Assembly: GCA_902535565.1 (NCBI GenBank)
Contig: CACAUH010000021.1
Coordinates: forward strand, 1 to 19,735
Direction: 5' to 3'
From: an uncultured Bacteroidota bacterium
GTDB lineage: Bacteria; Bacteroidota; Bacteroidia; Flavobacteriales; UA16
Length of the DNA: 19,735 nucleotides
A program made the position numbers and the translations under genes. This document shows, in pieces, positions 8,755-16,502 of the stretch. The notes beneath the pieces were generated by a model. It did not search any database, was not told the origin of the DNA, and worked only from the letters and a program-made list of their open reading frames with translations. How positions within the stretch are numbered: the first letter of the stretch is position 1; each line of letters opens with the position of its first letter.

Positions 8755-11700
8755 TCAGCCGAGATAGCTTGACAGGCACGTTGGTGTGGTCTTGGTCGCC
8801 CGTTGCCGAATGGCGGGCTGGCTGGATTGCGTGGTCGAACGCAATGAGCCTGTCTTCCGAGGCACCAGCTTAAGCAAGCCGATGCGATGCAAGGCCTCCA
8901 CCCATTCCCGATCCGTCGAGTCGCGATAACGAGACAACGGAATGTCCATGCGGGACATCCTCTTCATCTCCTCCACCATCTCGGGCTTGAGTTGGTAGTC
9001 CGTGAAGAATGCAGCGTCTCCTGAGAAAGAGACCTGCTGGTGCACCACCTCACCTGAAAGGGCCTCGGTCGTGGCCACTTGCAGTCCGACGCGGGGCTTG
9101 ACGATCATGTCCTCAGCGCCATGGCCGTCCCACTTCAACCGCTGGCTCACCCAATCCTGTACATCGTGCCACATGGGACGGGAAGGGTTGTGAATGGTTC
9201 TGGTGGTCAAGTCCAGACCGTCGCCCTCTCCCAACCAGATCAGGATGTAGCCGAAGTTTACTGCCTCGAGCTCCGCGCGACGGAAATTGTGGACCCAGCG
9301 GTCCAACTCGCGATTGTAGTCCTCGAAAGACTGGGCAAAGGGGGCGTGGCAATGCGGCACGGAAAAGAGAATTTCGTCTCTGTCGGCCGTGGTGAGAATG
9401 GCCCCGATGCCATTGACACCAGGCAACCAAGAGGCCACTTTGGCCTCATAGTTTGCGACATCGACGAGGTCGGTGACGATGCAAAGCCGACCTGTGGGAT
9501 TCAAATGGTCCGGCGCCACCTCAACAATGGCACGCAGGATGTTCTCTCCTGTGGCACCCCCATCCCGGAACTTGAGGTTGGCCTCGGGGCTGGGCACAAA
9601 GGGCGGGTTGGCGAGGATGACATCAAACCGCATGCCCTCCACCACATCGTACAGGCTGCCCTCGCGGACCTCGTGGTTGGTCACACCATTGAATTGGGCA
9701 TTGAAGCGCGCGAAACGAGTGGCCCTGGGATTGATGTCCACAGCGACCACATGACCGGCATACCGGCTGGCCACGACACCCTGTACACCTGAACCGCAAC
9801 ACAGGTCGAGCAAGCTGTCGCACGCCTCTCGCGGGGCCGTTTGAACAAGGCCATGGCTGTCCATGCCGATGTACATCACGGGATCCTCATCCAGGGCATC
9901 CTCTGCGCGAATCATGTAACGGTGGTCTGTGGCAAAGAGGAACCCGTCAGAACAGAACACATCGACAGCGCCGCGGATTTCCGTCCCGGTGGCCGTGACC
10001 ATCCCGAGGGACAGCATCAAGCCCAAGTCCTCGGTCGAAAAGATGGACTCGATGCGCTGCCGGGGCACAGCGGCCCGCAATTGGAACAAGCGGACCAAAT
10101 CGGACTGGGGGTCCTCCCCAAGCAGGTGCACATCGTAGTACCGCAGCCTCGTGGGTTCAATGGTCTGGAGAGAATCCACCCCAAGGAGGTTGCAAATCTG
10201 CTGTTCGCAATACTGGGCATCAAAAAAGACCTGGCGGATGGAGCGAAGCCGCAATGCCATGTCCACCTGTCCGTCGGCAAATGCGCCAAACGTCTTGTCC
10301 ATGGTCATCGCATGCGCGTTGTCCGATCCAGATGAAGGCGCAATCCAATCCGGGTGCAGTGTGACACCAAAGCGCCGGGCCACGTCGGACAAGCGGGTGA
10401 CCTTGGCATCGAATTCAGCGGGTGACGCTTGCATGGCCAGGCGGACATTCTCCCGGACATCTCGCGGCTCCCCAAGTGCCAACAGGACGTGCACCTCATC
10501 CAAGGTCAAGTCCACGGCATCCTGCTTGCCCGTCTCGTGAACAAGACAAGAGCCCCCGCGGGGATCGAGCACCAACGTGGCTGCTGACCCGAACTGGGTC
10601 TGGAGCGGCACTTCAAACGGCGTTTCGGTAAACCGCACGCTGGTCCCTTTGAACCGAGCGCCTCGGGCCGACAGGGCGGCCACCTCAGAGGCCGTCCAGA
10701 ATCGGCTCTCGCACCCCGTCATGATGGCGCGATCGAGGTCCAGCATCATGTCGCCCACACCAGGCTGTCCGGCGGGCAGTCCCTCTGGGAATGCCTCTTG
10801 GGGCAAATCCTGAATGTGGTCCTCATAATTCTGAATGGCGACGTGCCGCTTGACAATCCATTTGCCTTCCAACGCCAAGCAATCGATGTCGGTGCGCAGG
10901 AAAGTCTCGATGGCCTCCTCAGGGGTCTCCACGATGGGCTGTCCCGCCACATTGAAACTGGTGTTGAGCAACACGGGCGCCCCGCCCCGCAGGCCGGCCA
11001 ACCGGTTACAGAGGCCATACAAGAACCCATTCTGTTCGGCGGTACACGTCTGGATGCGGCCCGTGCCATCGCGGTGTGTGATCGCCGGCAGCGCAGCGCG
11101 GAATTCCTCCCGAACCGGAGCGACCAGCAGCATGTAGGGCGAGGGCTTGGCCAATTCAAACACCTCTTCGGCCCGATCCAATGGGATCACAGGGGCAAAC
11201 GGCCGAAAGGCCTCACGGAATTTGACGCGCGCGTTGACCACGTCTTTCATCCGCTTGAAGGCCGGATCGGCGAGGATGGATCGGTGTCCCAATGCGCGGG
11301 GGCCAAATTCTGCCCCCCCCTCGAACCGGGCGACAATGTTGCCTTGAGCGAGCGCCTGAGCCACTCGCATTTCGAGGGCGTTATCATCGAGGTCTTCCGC
11401 GACGATTTGATCCGAGAATGCCGCCACAGCCCTGTCGATCGCCGATGCACCATAGGCCTTACCAAGAAAGGCGGAGGACAGCTCTTGACGCTGGGCCTGC
11501 TCGCCTTGAGACTGGTGATAGCCCCACAATGCACATCCTGCAGAGATGCCATTGTCAGCTGCTGCTGGGAACACGAAGATGTCCTCCAAACCACATGCCA
11601 TGAGCACCTTGTAATTGGCCACAGAATTCAACGCCACGCCTCCAGCCATGCACAGCTTGGTCAAGCCCGTTTCTGCCGCTGCGTCGCGAACGAGGTCACA

Positions 11701-12534
11701 GAGGACCGTCTCCAACTCGGTCTGAACCTTGTGGGCCAAGTCGACGAGGTATGGTCTGAAATACGGTTTTCCAGCGCCATCGTCGTAGCGCTTTTCTAGG
11801 GCTTCGATCTCGAGGAAGATGTCATAGGCCGACATGCGGATGGCGAGCCCGCCTTCTTCCTTTGACATCCACGGAAACCAATTTTCTTGGTCCCCACCAT
11901 AGGCAGCAAGGCCCATCAGCTTGCCCGATTCTGGAAAGCTCAAACCGGCATCCAACTCGGTCACAAAACCGGCTTTCCTCGACACGGCTTCGTACACAAA
12001 ACCGAGCGTCGACAAAGCCGCCAGGTGGGCCTGCACCTTTTCGCTGTGCAGGGAGGTCAGCGTGTTGCCCTCGCCCACATACAGGGTAAAGGATTCGGTG
12101 TAGCGTCCTTTTTCCGAGCTCACTGTGCTCCCACTCGCATCGGCCACGAGCACAAGGGCACGGTCCAACCCGGAAGGCAGAAAGGCCGAATATGCATGGG
12201 CGAGGTGATGGCCGGGGATGGTGTGCACCTTATCGGCCATGGCCTTCGAGTAACGCCCCTTGAGGATCTCGGGCGCAAAGTCCACGCCGGGCATGTTGGC
12301 GGTGATGGTCGCGATGTCGTCCAACGTGATTCCGAGCGCATCGAGGCAATACGCCACGCTTTCCTCGGGAATCTGAATCTGGTTGAGTGCATCCGGAGAC
12401 TGGAGCATAAAGCCGACGCTGTGCTTTCGGCGGTCCAAGCGCTCCTGTTCGATGGCGACGAGAATTTCCCCGTCTTTGACGATGGCCACGGAGCGGTCGT
12501 GCCCCATGTTGATGCCCATATGAAATTGGCTCAT
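8755..12534 (-). CDS. Fusion of NodU/CmcH-type carbamoyltransferase with PrmC/HemK-like methyltransferase
   Basis: The product is 1259 residues from ATG 12534 (MSQFHMGINMGHDRSVAIV). Residues 1-350 are the Kae1/TsaD-like half, with HHLAHAYSAF at 109-118 matching the conserved metal-site HxxxH. Residues 395-570 are the YrdC-like C-terminal half (GGAEFGPRALGHRSILADP at 406-424; VLLNTSFNVAGQPIV at 521-535). Together these make a normal full-length O-carbamoyltransferase, which in TobZ or CmcH carries carbamate from carbamoyl phosphate, through carbamoyl-AMP, to a hydroxyl. Residues 600-745 are a linker I do not recognise. Residues 750-895 look like a substrate domain, and 900-1060 a class I SAM methyltransferase (LLDLCCGSGVQG at 908-919, VDIN at 932-935, NPPF at 976-979). 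Residues 1060-1225 form an extra C-terminal domain and the final 35 are basic and low-complexity. The frame is open to 12693, but the extra 53 residues are not family-like. The acceptor substrate is unknown; neighbours suggest no pathway. Confidence 0.88.
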   Translation of the reverse strand: MSQFHMGINMGHDRSVAIVKDGEILVAIEQERLDRRKHSVGFMLQSPDALNQIQIPEESVAYCLDALGITLDDIATITANMPGVDFAPEILKGRYSKAMADKVHTIPGHHLAHAYSAFLPSGLDRALVLVADASGSTVSSEKGRYTESFTLYVGEGNTLTSLHSEKVQAHLAALSTLGFVYEAVSRKAGFVTELDAGLSFPESGKLMGLAAYGGDQENWFPWMSKEEGGLAIRMSAYDIFLEIEALEKRYDDGAGKPYFRPYLVDLAHKVQTELETVLCDLVRDAAAETGLTKLCMAGGVALNSVANYKVLMACGLEDIFVFPAAADNGISAGCALWGYHQSQGEQAQRQELSSAFLGKAYGASAIDRAVAAFSDQIVAEDLDDNALEMRVAQALAQGNIVARFEGGAEFGPRALGHRSILADPAFKRMKDVVNARVKFREAFRPFAPVIPLDRAEEVFELAKPSPYMLLVAPVREEFRAALPAITHRDGTGRIQTCTAEQNGFLYGLCNRLAGLRGGAPVLLNTSFNVAGQPIVETPEEAIETFLRTDIDCLALEGKWIVKRHVAIQNYEDHIQDLPQEAFPEGLPAGQPGVGDMMLDLDRAIMTGCESRFWTASEVAALSARGARFKGTSVRFTETPFEVPLQTQFGSAATLVLDPRGGSCLVHETGKQDAVDLTLDEVHVLLALGEPRDVRENVRLAMQASPAEFDAKVTRLSDVARRFGVTLHPDWIAPSSGSDNAHAMTMDKTFGAFADGQVDMALRLRSIRQVFFDAQYCEQQICNLLGVDSLQTIEPTRLRYYDVHLLGEDPQSDLVRLFQLRAAVPRQRIESIFSTEDLGLMLSLGMVTATGTEIRGAVDVFCSDGFLFATDHRYMIRAEDALDEDPVMYIGMDSHGLVQTAPREACDSLLDLCCGSGVQGVVASRYAGHVVAVDINPRATRFARFNAQFNGVTNHEVREGSLYDVVEGMRFDVILANPPFVPSPEANLKFRDGGATGENILRAIVEVAPDHLNPTGRLCIVTDLVDVANYEAKVASWLPGVNGIGAILTTADRDEILFSVPHCHAPFAQSFEDYNRELDRWVHNFRRAELEAVNFGYILIWLGEGDGLDLTTRTIHNPSRPMWHDVQDWVSQRLKWDGHGAEDMIVKPRVGLQVATTEALSGEVVHQQVSFSGDAAFFTDYQLKPEMVEEMKRMSRMDIPLSRYRDSTDREWVEALHRIGLLKLVPRKTGSLRSTTQSSQPAIRQRATKTTPTCLSSYLG

Positions 12535-12600
12535 GCTGATCGGTTTTAGGGTATTGTGCCGAAAAGACACGCTCTCAAATTGACCCCGGACCCAAGATAA

Positions 12601-12613
12601 AGAAGTGACTTCT
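12601..12613. promoter_or_regulatory. 13-bp palindrome in the divergent intergenic region
   Basis: AGAAGT-G-ACTTCT is a perfect inverted repeat with one central base. It lies between the carbamoyltransferase-methyltransferase fusion (-) and the NTF2-like gene (+), about 40 bases upstream of the predicted -7 box of the latter. It could bind a dimeric regulator acting on both genes. This is inference from position only. Confidence 0.35.
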
Positions 12614-12632
12614 GTCTTTGCATTAAATGACT

Positions 12633-12661
12633 TTCGACACTCCCTTATTTCCATAATTTTG
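12633..12661 (+). promoter_or_regulatory. Predicted Bacteroidota-type promoter of the NTF2-like gene
   Basis: TAATTTTG at 12654-12661 matches the TAnnTTTG -7 box exactly. TTC at 12633-12635 stands 18 bases upstream in place of the -33 TTG. The expected transcription start is near 12668, giving a leader of about 15 bases before ATG 12683. Confidence 0.5.
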
Positions 12662-12682
12662 ATGCATCGATAAACAACAGTT

Positions 12683-13144
12683 ATGGTCACCAAAGAGCAG
12701 ATTCATGCGGCCCAAGAAGAATGGGGCGCCGGCGTTGTCAAAATCGGATCTCTGAAGGACGCACGATCCGAGTGCGAAACCTTCACGAGCGATTTCCTCG
12801 ACAAACTCTACGCCTTTGAAGCGGGCACCGTCCTCTTCAAGCCCACCAAGTGCGCTGTAGAACAATTCCGCGCCACCAAGGCCGGAGCCCAGTCTTACTT
12901 CATTGCTGGCGAAGGCCGCGCATGCAACGAGGACGGCGGATTCGCCATCAACCCCTGGACCAAGGTCCGGTTCGAGAACACCGGTTTCATCACCGAGGAG
13001 AACCGCGCCATCGCCATGGGAAACTACTTTTTCACCGACCTCAGCGGCAACGAAGCCAAGGTCGAGTTCACCTTTGGATACAAGGTGATGAACGGTCAAC
13101 TCAAGATTGACCTTCACCACTCCTCCTTCCCTTACAACCCCTAA
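12683..13144 (+). CDS. Small NTF2/SnoaL-like protein of unknown function
   Basis: This 153-residue cytoplasmic protein has no signal peptide. The start region MVTKEQIHAAQEEWGAGVVKIG, then TVLFKPTKCAVEQFRATK, INPWTKVRFEN, AMGNYFFTD and the ending LHHSSFPY match a widespread conserved family. From memory, members are often labelled 'phosphoribosyl-AMP cyclohydrolase' by automatic transfer, although they lack the metal-binding cysteines of HisI. The pattern of an N-terminal helix followed by a curved sheet suggests an NTF2-like fold; that is inference. It has its own predicted promoter, is divergent from the fusion gene, and ends 51 bases before a strong bidirectional terminator. Confidence 0.8.
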   Translation: MVTKEQIHAAQEEWGAGVVKIGSLKDARSECETFTSDFLDKLYAFEAGTVLFKPTKCAVEQFRATKAGAQSYFIAGEGRACNEDGGFAINPWTKVRFENTGFITEENRAIAMGNYFFTDLSGNEAKVEFTFGYKVMNGQLKIDLHHSSFPYNP

Positions 13145-13195
13145 GGGTCGGGAATCCACATGTCATCCTGACCCATTGCGATGGGCTGGAACAGA

Positions 13196-13223
13196 AAAAG
13201 GGGCAGCTTCGGCTGCCCCTTTT
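13196..13223. terminator. Bidirectional intrinsic terminator with UUCG loop
   Basis: AAAAGGGGCAGC-TTCG-GCTGCCCCTTTT is a perfect 12-bp stem with a UUCG tetraloop, flanked by A and T runs. It sits between the convergent NTF2-like gene (+) and cupredoxin gene (-) and should stop transcription both ways. Confidence 0.92.
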
Positions 13224-13272
13224 GCATGTCCTCCATTCGGAAGACAAGGTGTGTTTTCGAAACCAGTCGCGA

Positions 13273-13929
13273 TCAGTGCACCATGAACTGGCGCACCATC
13301 CGCTGGCCCTCCCAGGCCACCACCACGGAGTAGGACCCCGCCTTCCAATCGTCCACGTGGAGCACGTGCTGGTTCTGGACCAAGAAGGTCTGGTGTATCA
13401 ACCGTCCTTGGGCGTCGTAGCAACTCAGCGCCGCGCCAATGTTCCAGTCGCCCGTCAGGGTAACCGCACCGCCCACCGCTGGGTTGGGGTACAGCGCCAA
13501 GCTAGACGCTTCTGATGTCTCCGAGACAGCGTTCGGCTTGGGTGCAACGACCTGCACCTCTGCCACCATGCCATTCTGGGCGTGGCTTCCGATAGAGCAG
13601 TCGTAATGGTAGACCCCTTCCACGGTGAAGGTGTGGGTGCCAATGCAGACGCCGTCAGCGCCACCCGATACCGCATCGATGTAGAACGTCTCCGGGTTGT
13701 CCCACGCATCCCCGAGGGTGCTGGTCAAGCCGTTGACGTCATGAAATCCGCCCATGTTCACCCACACCACGGTTTGTCCAGGCTCTACAATGACGACGCT
13801 TGGCGAGTATTGAAAGTTGCTGGCCTCGACGACCACGCCCTCCACATCACATGGGTTCTGCGCAAGCAACGCGACGGGAAGTGAAACCATCAATGCACAG
13901 ATTGCGAAAAAGAAGTAGGTGTGTTTCAT
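13273..13929 (-). CDS. Secreted plastocyanin/azurin-like copper protein with T9SS sorting domain
   Basis: The 218-residue protein starts with a signal peptide (MKHTYFFFAICALMVSLPVALLA, then QNPC). Residues 25-128 are a cupredoxin domain: F.YSPSVVIVEPGQTVVWVN, then the type 1 copper ligands His63, Cys111, His116 and Met121 in the order H...C-x4-H-x4-M. Residues 147-218 are a T9SS type A sorting domain (YPNPAVGGAVTL ... CYDAQGRLIHQ ... KAGSYSVVV ... RQFMVH). It should therefore be a blue-copper electron carrier exported across the outer membrane, not a periplasmic one. No redox partner is encoded in the window. The start at 13929 is fixed by the signal peptide. An independent transcript ending at the UUCG terminator is likely. 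Confidence 0.88.
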   Translation of the reverse strand: MKHTYFFFAICALMVSLPVALLAQNPCDVEGVVVEASNFQYSPSVVIVEPGQTVVWVNMGGFHDVNGLTSTLGDAWDNPETFYIDAVSGGADGVCIGTHTFTVEGVYHYDCSIGSHAQNGMVAEVQVVAPKPNAVSETSEASSLALYPNPAVGGAVTLTGDWNIGAALSCYDAQGRLIHQTFLVQNQHVLHVDDWKAGSYSVVVAWEGQRMVRQFMVH

Positions 13930-13988
13930 GTGTCAGTTTTTGGGAAATATACAAGCCCAACAACTCGAGCCTCGCTCATGTTGCATCC

Positions 13989-14010
13989 CCATTTCGCAGG
14001 TCCGCTTTCC
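13989..14010 (+). repeat. Left copy of 22-bp direct repeat flanking the element
   Basis: The sequence beginning ccatttcgcaggtccgcttt is identical to 19714-19735. It lies 35 bases upstream of the tRNA-like gene. Because the right copy is cut by the window edge, the true repeat is at least 22 bp and may run into the tRNA. Confidence 0.75.
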
Positions 14011-14045
14011 CGACCGAACTTCGCACCGCGGAAACGTCCGCAACG

Positions 14046-14120
14046 GGTTCCGTAGCTCAACTGGATAGAGCATCTGCCTTCTAAGCAGACGGTTTCGGGT
14101 TCGAGTCCCGCTGATAACCA
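14046..14120 (+). tRNA. tRNA-Arg (anticodon TCT), acceptor end damaged; possible pseudo-tRNA and attachment site
   Basis: The D-arm is GCTC/GAGC with TA at positions 8-9. The anticodon stem TCTGC/GCAGA is perfect around loop CTTCTAA, giving anticodon TCT for Arg codon AGA. The T-arm is CGGG-TTCGAGT-CCCG, with the fifth pair (14095/14111) mismatched. The acceptor 5' strand GGTTCCG needs CGGAACC, but the 3' side reads TGATAACC. The outer four pairs hold, while the inner part needs a bulge or mismatches. The 5' half is thus a normal tRNA and the 3' tail looks replaced, as expected when a recombinase crosses over within the T-arm. Whether it is charged is uncertain. An intact copy may lie beyond the right edge. 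Confidence 0.7.
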
Positions 14121-14144
14121 GTCATTTGCCCCCACCTCAGGCGA

Positions 14145-14168
14145 AAACGTGCCAGCAAACGTGCCAAC
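14145..14168 (+). repeat. Tandem 12-mers abutting the recombinase start (left copy)
   Basis: Unit aaacgtgccagc is followed directly by aaacgtgccaac, and the recombinase ATG begins at the next base (14169). The same pair occurs at 19563-19586; 23 bases (14144-14166 and 19562-19584) are identical. Likely roles are arm-type recombinase binding sites and, at this end, self-repression of the integrase gene. Confidence 0.7.
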
Positions 14169-15251
14169 ATGCACCACGCTTCACGCCCCGACGGTCTCCG
14201 TCTCCAACACCTCAAGTCCAACACCTTCAAGGTCACCTTCCGCATCGGTGATCGCCGCTACCGCTTTGCTGACGGCAGGCCCATCGGCCTCCCTTTGCGT
14301 CCCAATCGCGTATCGCCTCGCCACAGGCAAGAGGCCGCCACAGAGCTCCTACTGGCCTTTAAGCAAGCACTCGACCGAGGATGGCGACCAAACCAAGATG
14401 AGCGCCCAGTGACGCTCCAAGAGCTGCTCTCCAGTTACGCCCCTGCATCTGATCACAGCGAGAAGTACCGCAAAGCCATGGTCACCACTCGAGATGGCTT
14501 TCAAGCCTTCCTGCAGAGGAAAGGGAAGCAGTTCTTCTCACTCCCCCAGTTGAATTCAGATATCCTTCAAGAGTATCTCTCTGGCTTCCTCACCCCTTCC
14601 ACCTTCAACCACGAACGCAAGCGCCTCTCCGCCATCTTGAAGCCAGCCTATGCAGCTGCTGGCCTCCCCAATCCCATCACGCAGATCCCCAAGCGCAGGG
14701 AGAAGGCTACGCTTCACAAGCCAATCCGAGATGTGGCCGCTGTACTGGAGGACATCAAAGCCTTCAACTCTAACCTGCACCTCTGCTGCCTGCTCACCTA
14801 TGGCTGCCTTCTCAGGCCGCATCGGGAGATTCGACTGCTCACATGGGGGGATTTTGATGAACAACTGACACGCATCTCACTGTCAGGCAACCGCAACAAG
14901 AGCGGTAGGAACAGAATTGTTCCAATTCCTGATTATGTGGTAGTGTGCCTCCCCCCTAGGGGGCGCACTAGTCCACCAACCCAAAACATCTTCAGTGGAA
15001 AGGAAAAGCCCTTCAATGCTGACTACTTCAAGTCTCTGTGGACGCGATACAAGGCGCAGAGCAGGCTCATCTCACCTGATCAGACCCTCTACAGTTTTCG
15101 GCACACTGGGGCCATCAGCGTGTATGAAAAGACTGGGAACCTACGCACAGTGCAGACTGTCATGGGGCATGCTTCTATGGCTGTCACACTCGGCTACTTG
15201 CGTGGGCTTGAGGTCTGTGAGCTGAGCACCGATTCCATGCCCGAGCTGTGA
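14169..15251 (+). CDS. Tyrosine recombinase / integrase
   Basis: This 360-residue protein has a phage-integrase layout. Residues 1-70 are a basic N-terminal arm-binding-like part (RIGDRRYRFADGRPIG), about 85-190 a SAM-like core-binding helix bundle, and 195-350 the catalytic domain. Catalytic residues read as Arg216 (LLRPHREIRLLTW), Lys244 (GNRNKSGR), Arg311 in LYSFRHT, His334 in MGHASMAVT and the nucleophile Tyr343 in LGYLRG. The first His of the usual HxxR box is Tyr308, a change seen in other integrases. ATG 14169 is chosen because the arm motif starts there; the frame directly upstream is repeat DNA. Its place immediately downstream of the tRNA fits site-specific integration of the element. 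Nothing suggests truncation, so it may be active. Confidence 0.9.
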   Translation: MHHASRPDGLRLQHLKSNTFKVTFRIGDRRYRFADGRPIGLPLRPNRVSPRHRQEAATELLLAFKQALDRGWRPNQDERPVTLQELLSSYAPASDHSEKYRKAMVTTRDGFQAFLQRKGKQFFSLPQLNSDILQEYLSGFLTPSTFNHERKRLSAILKPAYAAAGLPNPITQIPKRREKATLHKPIRDVAAVLEDIKAFNSNLHLCCLLTYGCLLRPHREIRLLTWGDFDEQLTRISLSGNRNKSGRNRIVPIPDYVVVCLPPRGRTSPPTQNIFSGKEKPFNADYFKSLWTRYKAQSRLISPDQTLYSFRHTGAISVYEKTGNLRTVQTVMGHASMAVTLGYLRGLEVCELSTDSMPEL

Positions 15252-15323
15252 TGCCAATTTGTGGCTGTCCAGTGAGTTGCCTGACGAACGGCATAACTTC
15301 AATGCACACTTTAGCCAGATTGC

Positions 15324-16502
15324 ATGCGTTATCTAATAAGCCTTCTGTTCATTGGCCTATGGATTGGACTAGATGCCCAAACCACAACCTACCCGTACAA
15401 TCCTGACGCCAACGGAGACAGTGCCATTGGCGCTGTTGATCTGCTTGAGCTCTTGCCAATTTTCGGCTCTTACTTCAGTCCCAACGAGATTGAAATCAAT
15501 GGAGCTTCCCTCGAGGACTACCTGATACAACTACAGGCTTCAATTGATAGCCTGAACGCACAAGAGGCAGTTCCTCCATCAGCTATCGACTCGATCTATA
15601 TCGAAGAGGATGCATTAATCATTCAGCTTTCCGATGGAACAGGCGAAAGCTTTCCCCTCCCACAACCCATTGACGAGATCCAGTACAACGTCACAAACAA
15701 CTACTCAAGTTTAGAGGTCCCAACATGGATGATTAATGTGAAAAGCTCTCCGTCCCCTGAAAATTTTCATGGCGCATGCATGAGTGGTGCAATCAGCGAT
15801 GATGATGACCTGCACCTTTTCTACACTGTTGTACCAGAGGCAATCTTCAAGTCACAATTCCCAATATATGCGTGCAATACAGACGATAATCTTTATGGAT
15901 TCTCATCTGTAGACATCCAGTATTCTCACAGTAGCTCAGATGACCCTAACTGTTACTCATATGCCAAGTTGTCCCTGTTAAACTTGGACTTACGGGGTGC
16001 TTTTGTCACCGACGCAAGTTATTTGTACCGAGTCGTTTTATATAATGCGGATGCATCATTTTCAACTTGGAATATCCCGCCATATTCCCCGCCCGCATAT
16101 ATGAACAACGGTTCCATCGGCAGTTTCTACATTGGTAACATCTATCCATTAGGCGCTCAGAATTCTAATTTCTCATATTCAAGCTGGCGGGGGGTGCCGT
16201 CGAATACGATGCCTTTGGGTCGTGATTCCAACCAATTCTACGATTGCGACTTCAGTCATTCCACATTTAGGAATGTCGAACTCGACGATGAATTTTTCGG
16301 CTGCAATTTCTCTCATTGCTTGTTCTACAATGTGTATCTGGACAATGACTGGCCCGATCAAAGCAATGATCTTTCTGATGCAATCTTCCGATGCATGATC
16401 GATGATGACTTAAATAGTCTCCCCAGTGAGTATTGGGAACTCTCTGACGACAACGAGTGCGATGAGCCCAATAGATACCGTTTTGACTACGTTGGCCCCT
16501 GA
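15324..16502 (+). CDS. Cargo protein 1: exported, EF-hand/dockerin-like N-terminus, Asp/Ser-rich pentapeptide-like C-terminus
   Basis: The 392-residue protein has a signal peptide (MRYLISLLFIGLWIGLDA). TYPYNPDANGDSAIGAVDLLELLPIFG follows in short pieces: the calcium-loop residues are Asp28, Asn30, Asp32, Ile35 and Asp39, the DxNxDxxIxxxD pattern of dockerin/EF-hand loops. Residues 50-78 (FSPNEIEINGASLEDYLIQL) are shared with cargo protein 2. A spacer follows, then residues 200-360 rich in Asp, Ser, Tyr and Asn with pentapeptide-like runs (LSLLNLDLRGAFVTDASYL; FYDCDFSHSTFRNVEL; FFGCNFSHCLFYNVYL), suggesting a short right-handed beta-helix. There is no T9SS tail and no catalytic motif. It lies 72 bases after the recombinase on the same strand and converges with the two other cargo genes across a 509-base spacer. 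Confidence 0.78.
   Translation: MRYLISLLFIGLWIGLDAQTTTYPYNPDANGDSAIGAVDLLELLPIFGSYFSPNEIEINGASLEDYLIQLQASIDSLNAQEAVPPSAIDSIYIEEDALIIQLSDGTGESFPLPQPIDEIQYNVTNNYSSLEVPTWMINVKSSPSPENFHGACMSGAISDDDDLHLFYTVVPEAIFKSQFPIYACNTDDNLYGFSSVDIQYSHSSSDDPNCYSYAKLSLLNLDLRGAFVTDASYLYRVVLYNADASFSTWNIPPYSPPAYMNNGSIGSFYIGNIYPLGAQNSNFSYSSWRGVPSNTMPLGRDSNQFYDCDFSHSTFRNVELDDEFFGCNFSHCLFYNVYLDNDWPDQSNDLSDAIFRCMIDDDLNSLPSEYWELSDDNECDEPNRYRFDYVGP

Noticed and set aside
10798..11799. Forward open frame of 333 codons inside the carbamoyltransferase region
   Set aside because: It is antisense to highly conserved carbamoyltransferase motifs (GPRALGHRS, NTSFN) and has no protein-like domains.
12535..12693. Longer N-terminus for the fusion enzyme
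   Set aside because: The extra 53 residues are not family-like, overlap the promoter of the divergent gene, and the conserved NodU-type start begins at MSQFHMGINMGHDRS.
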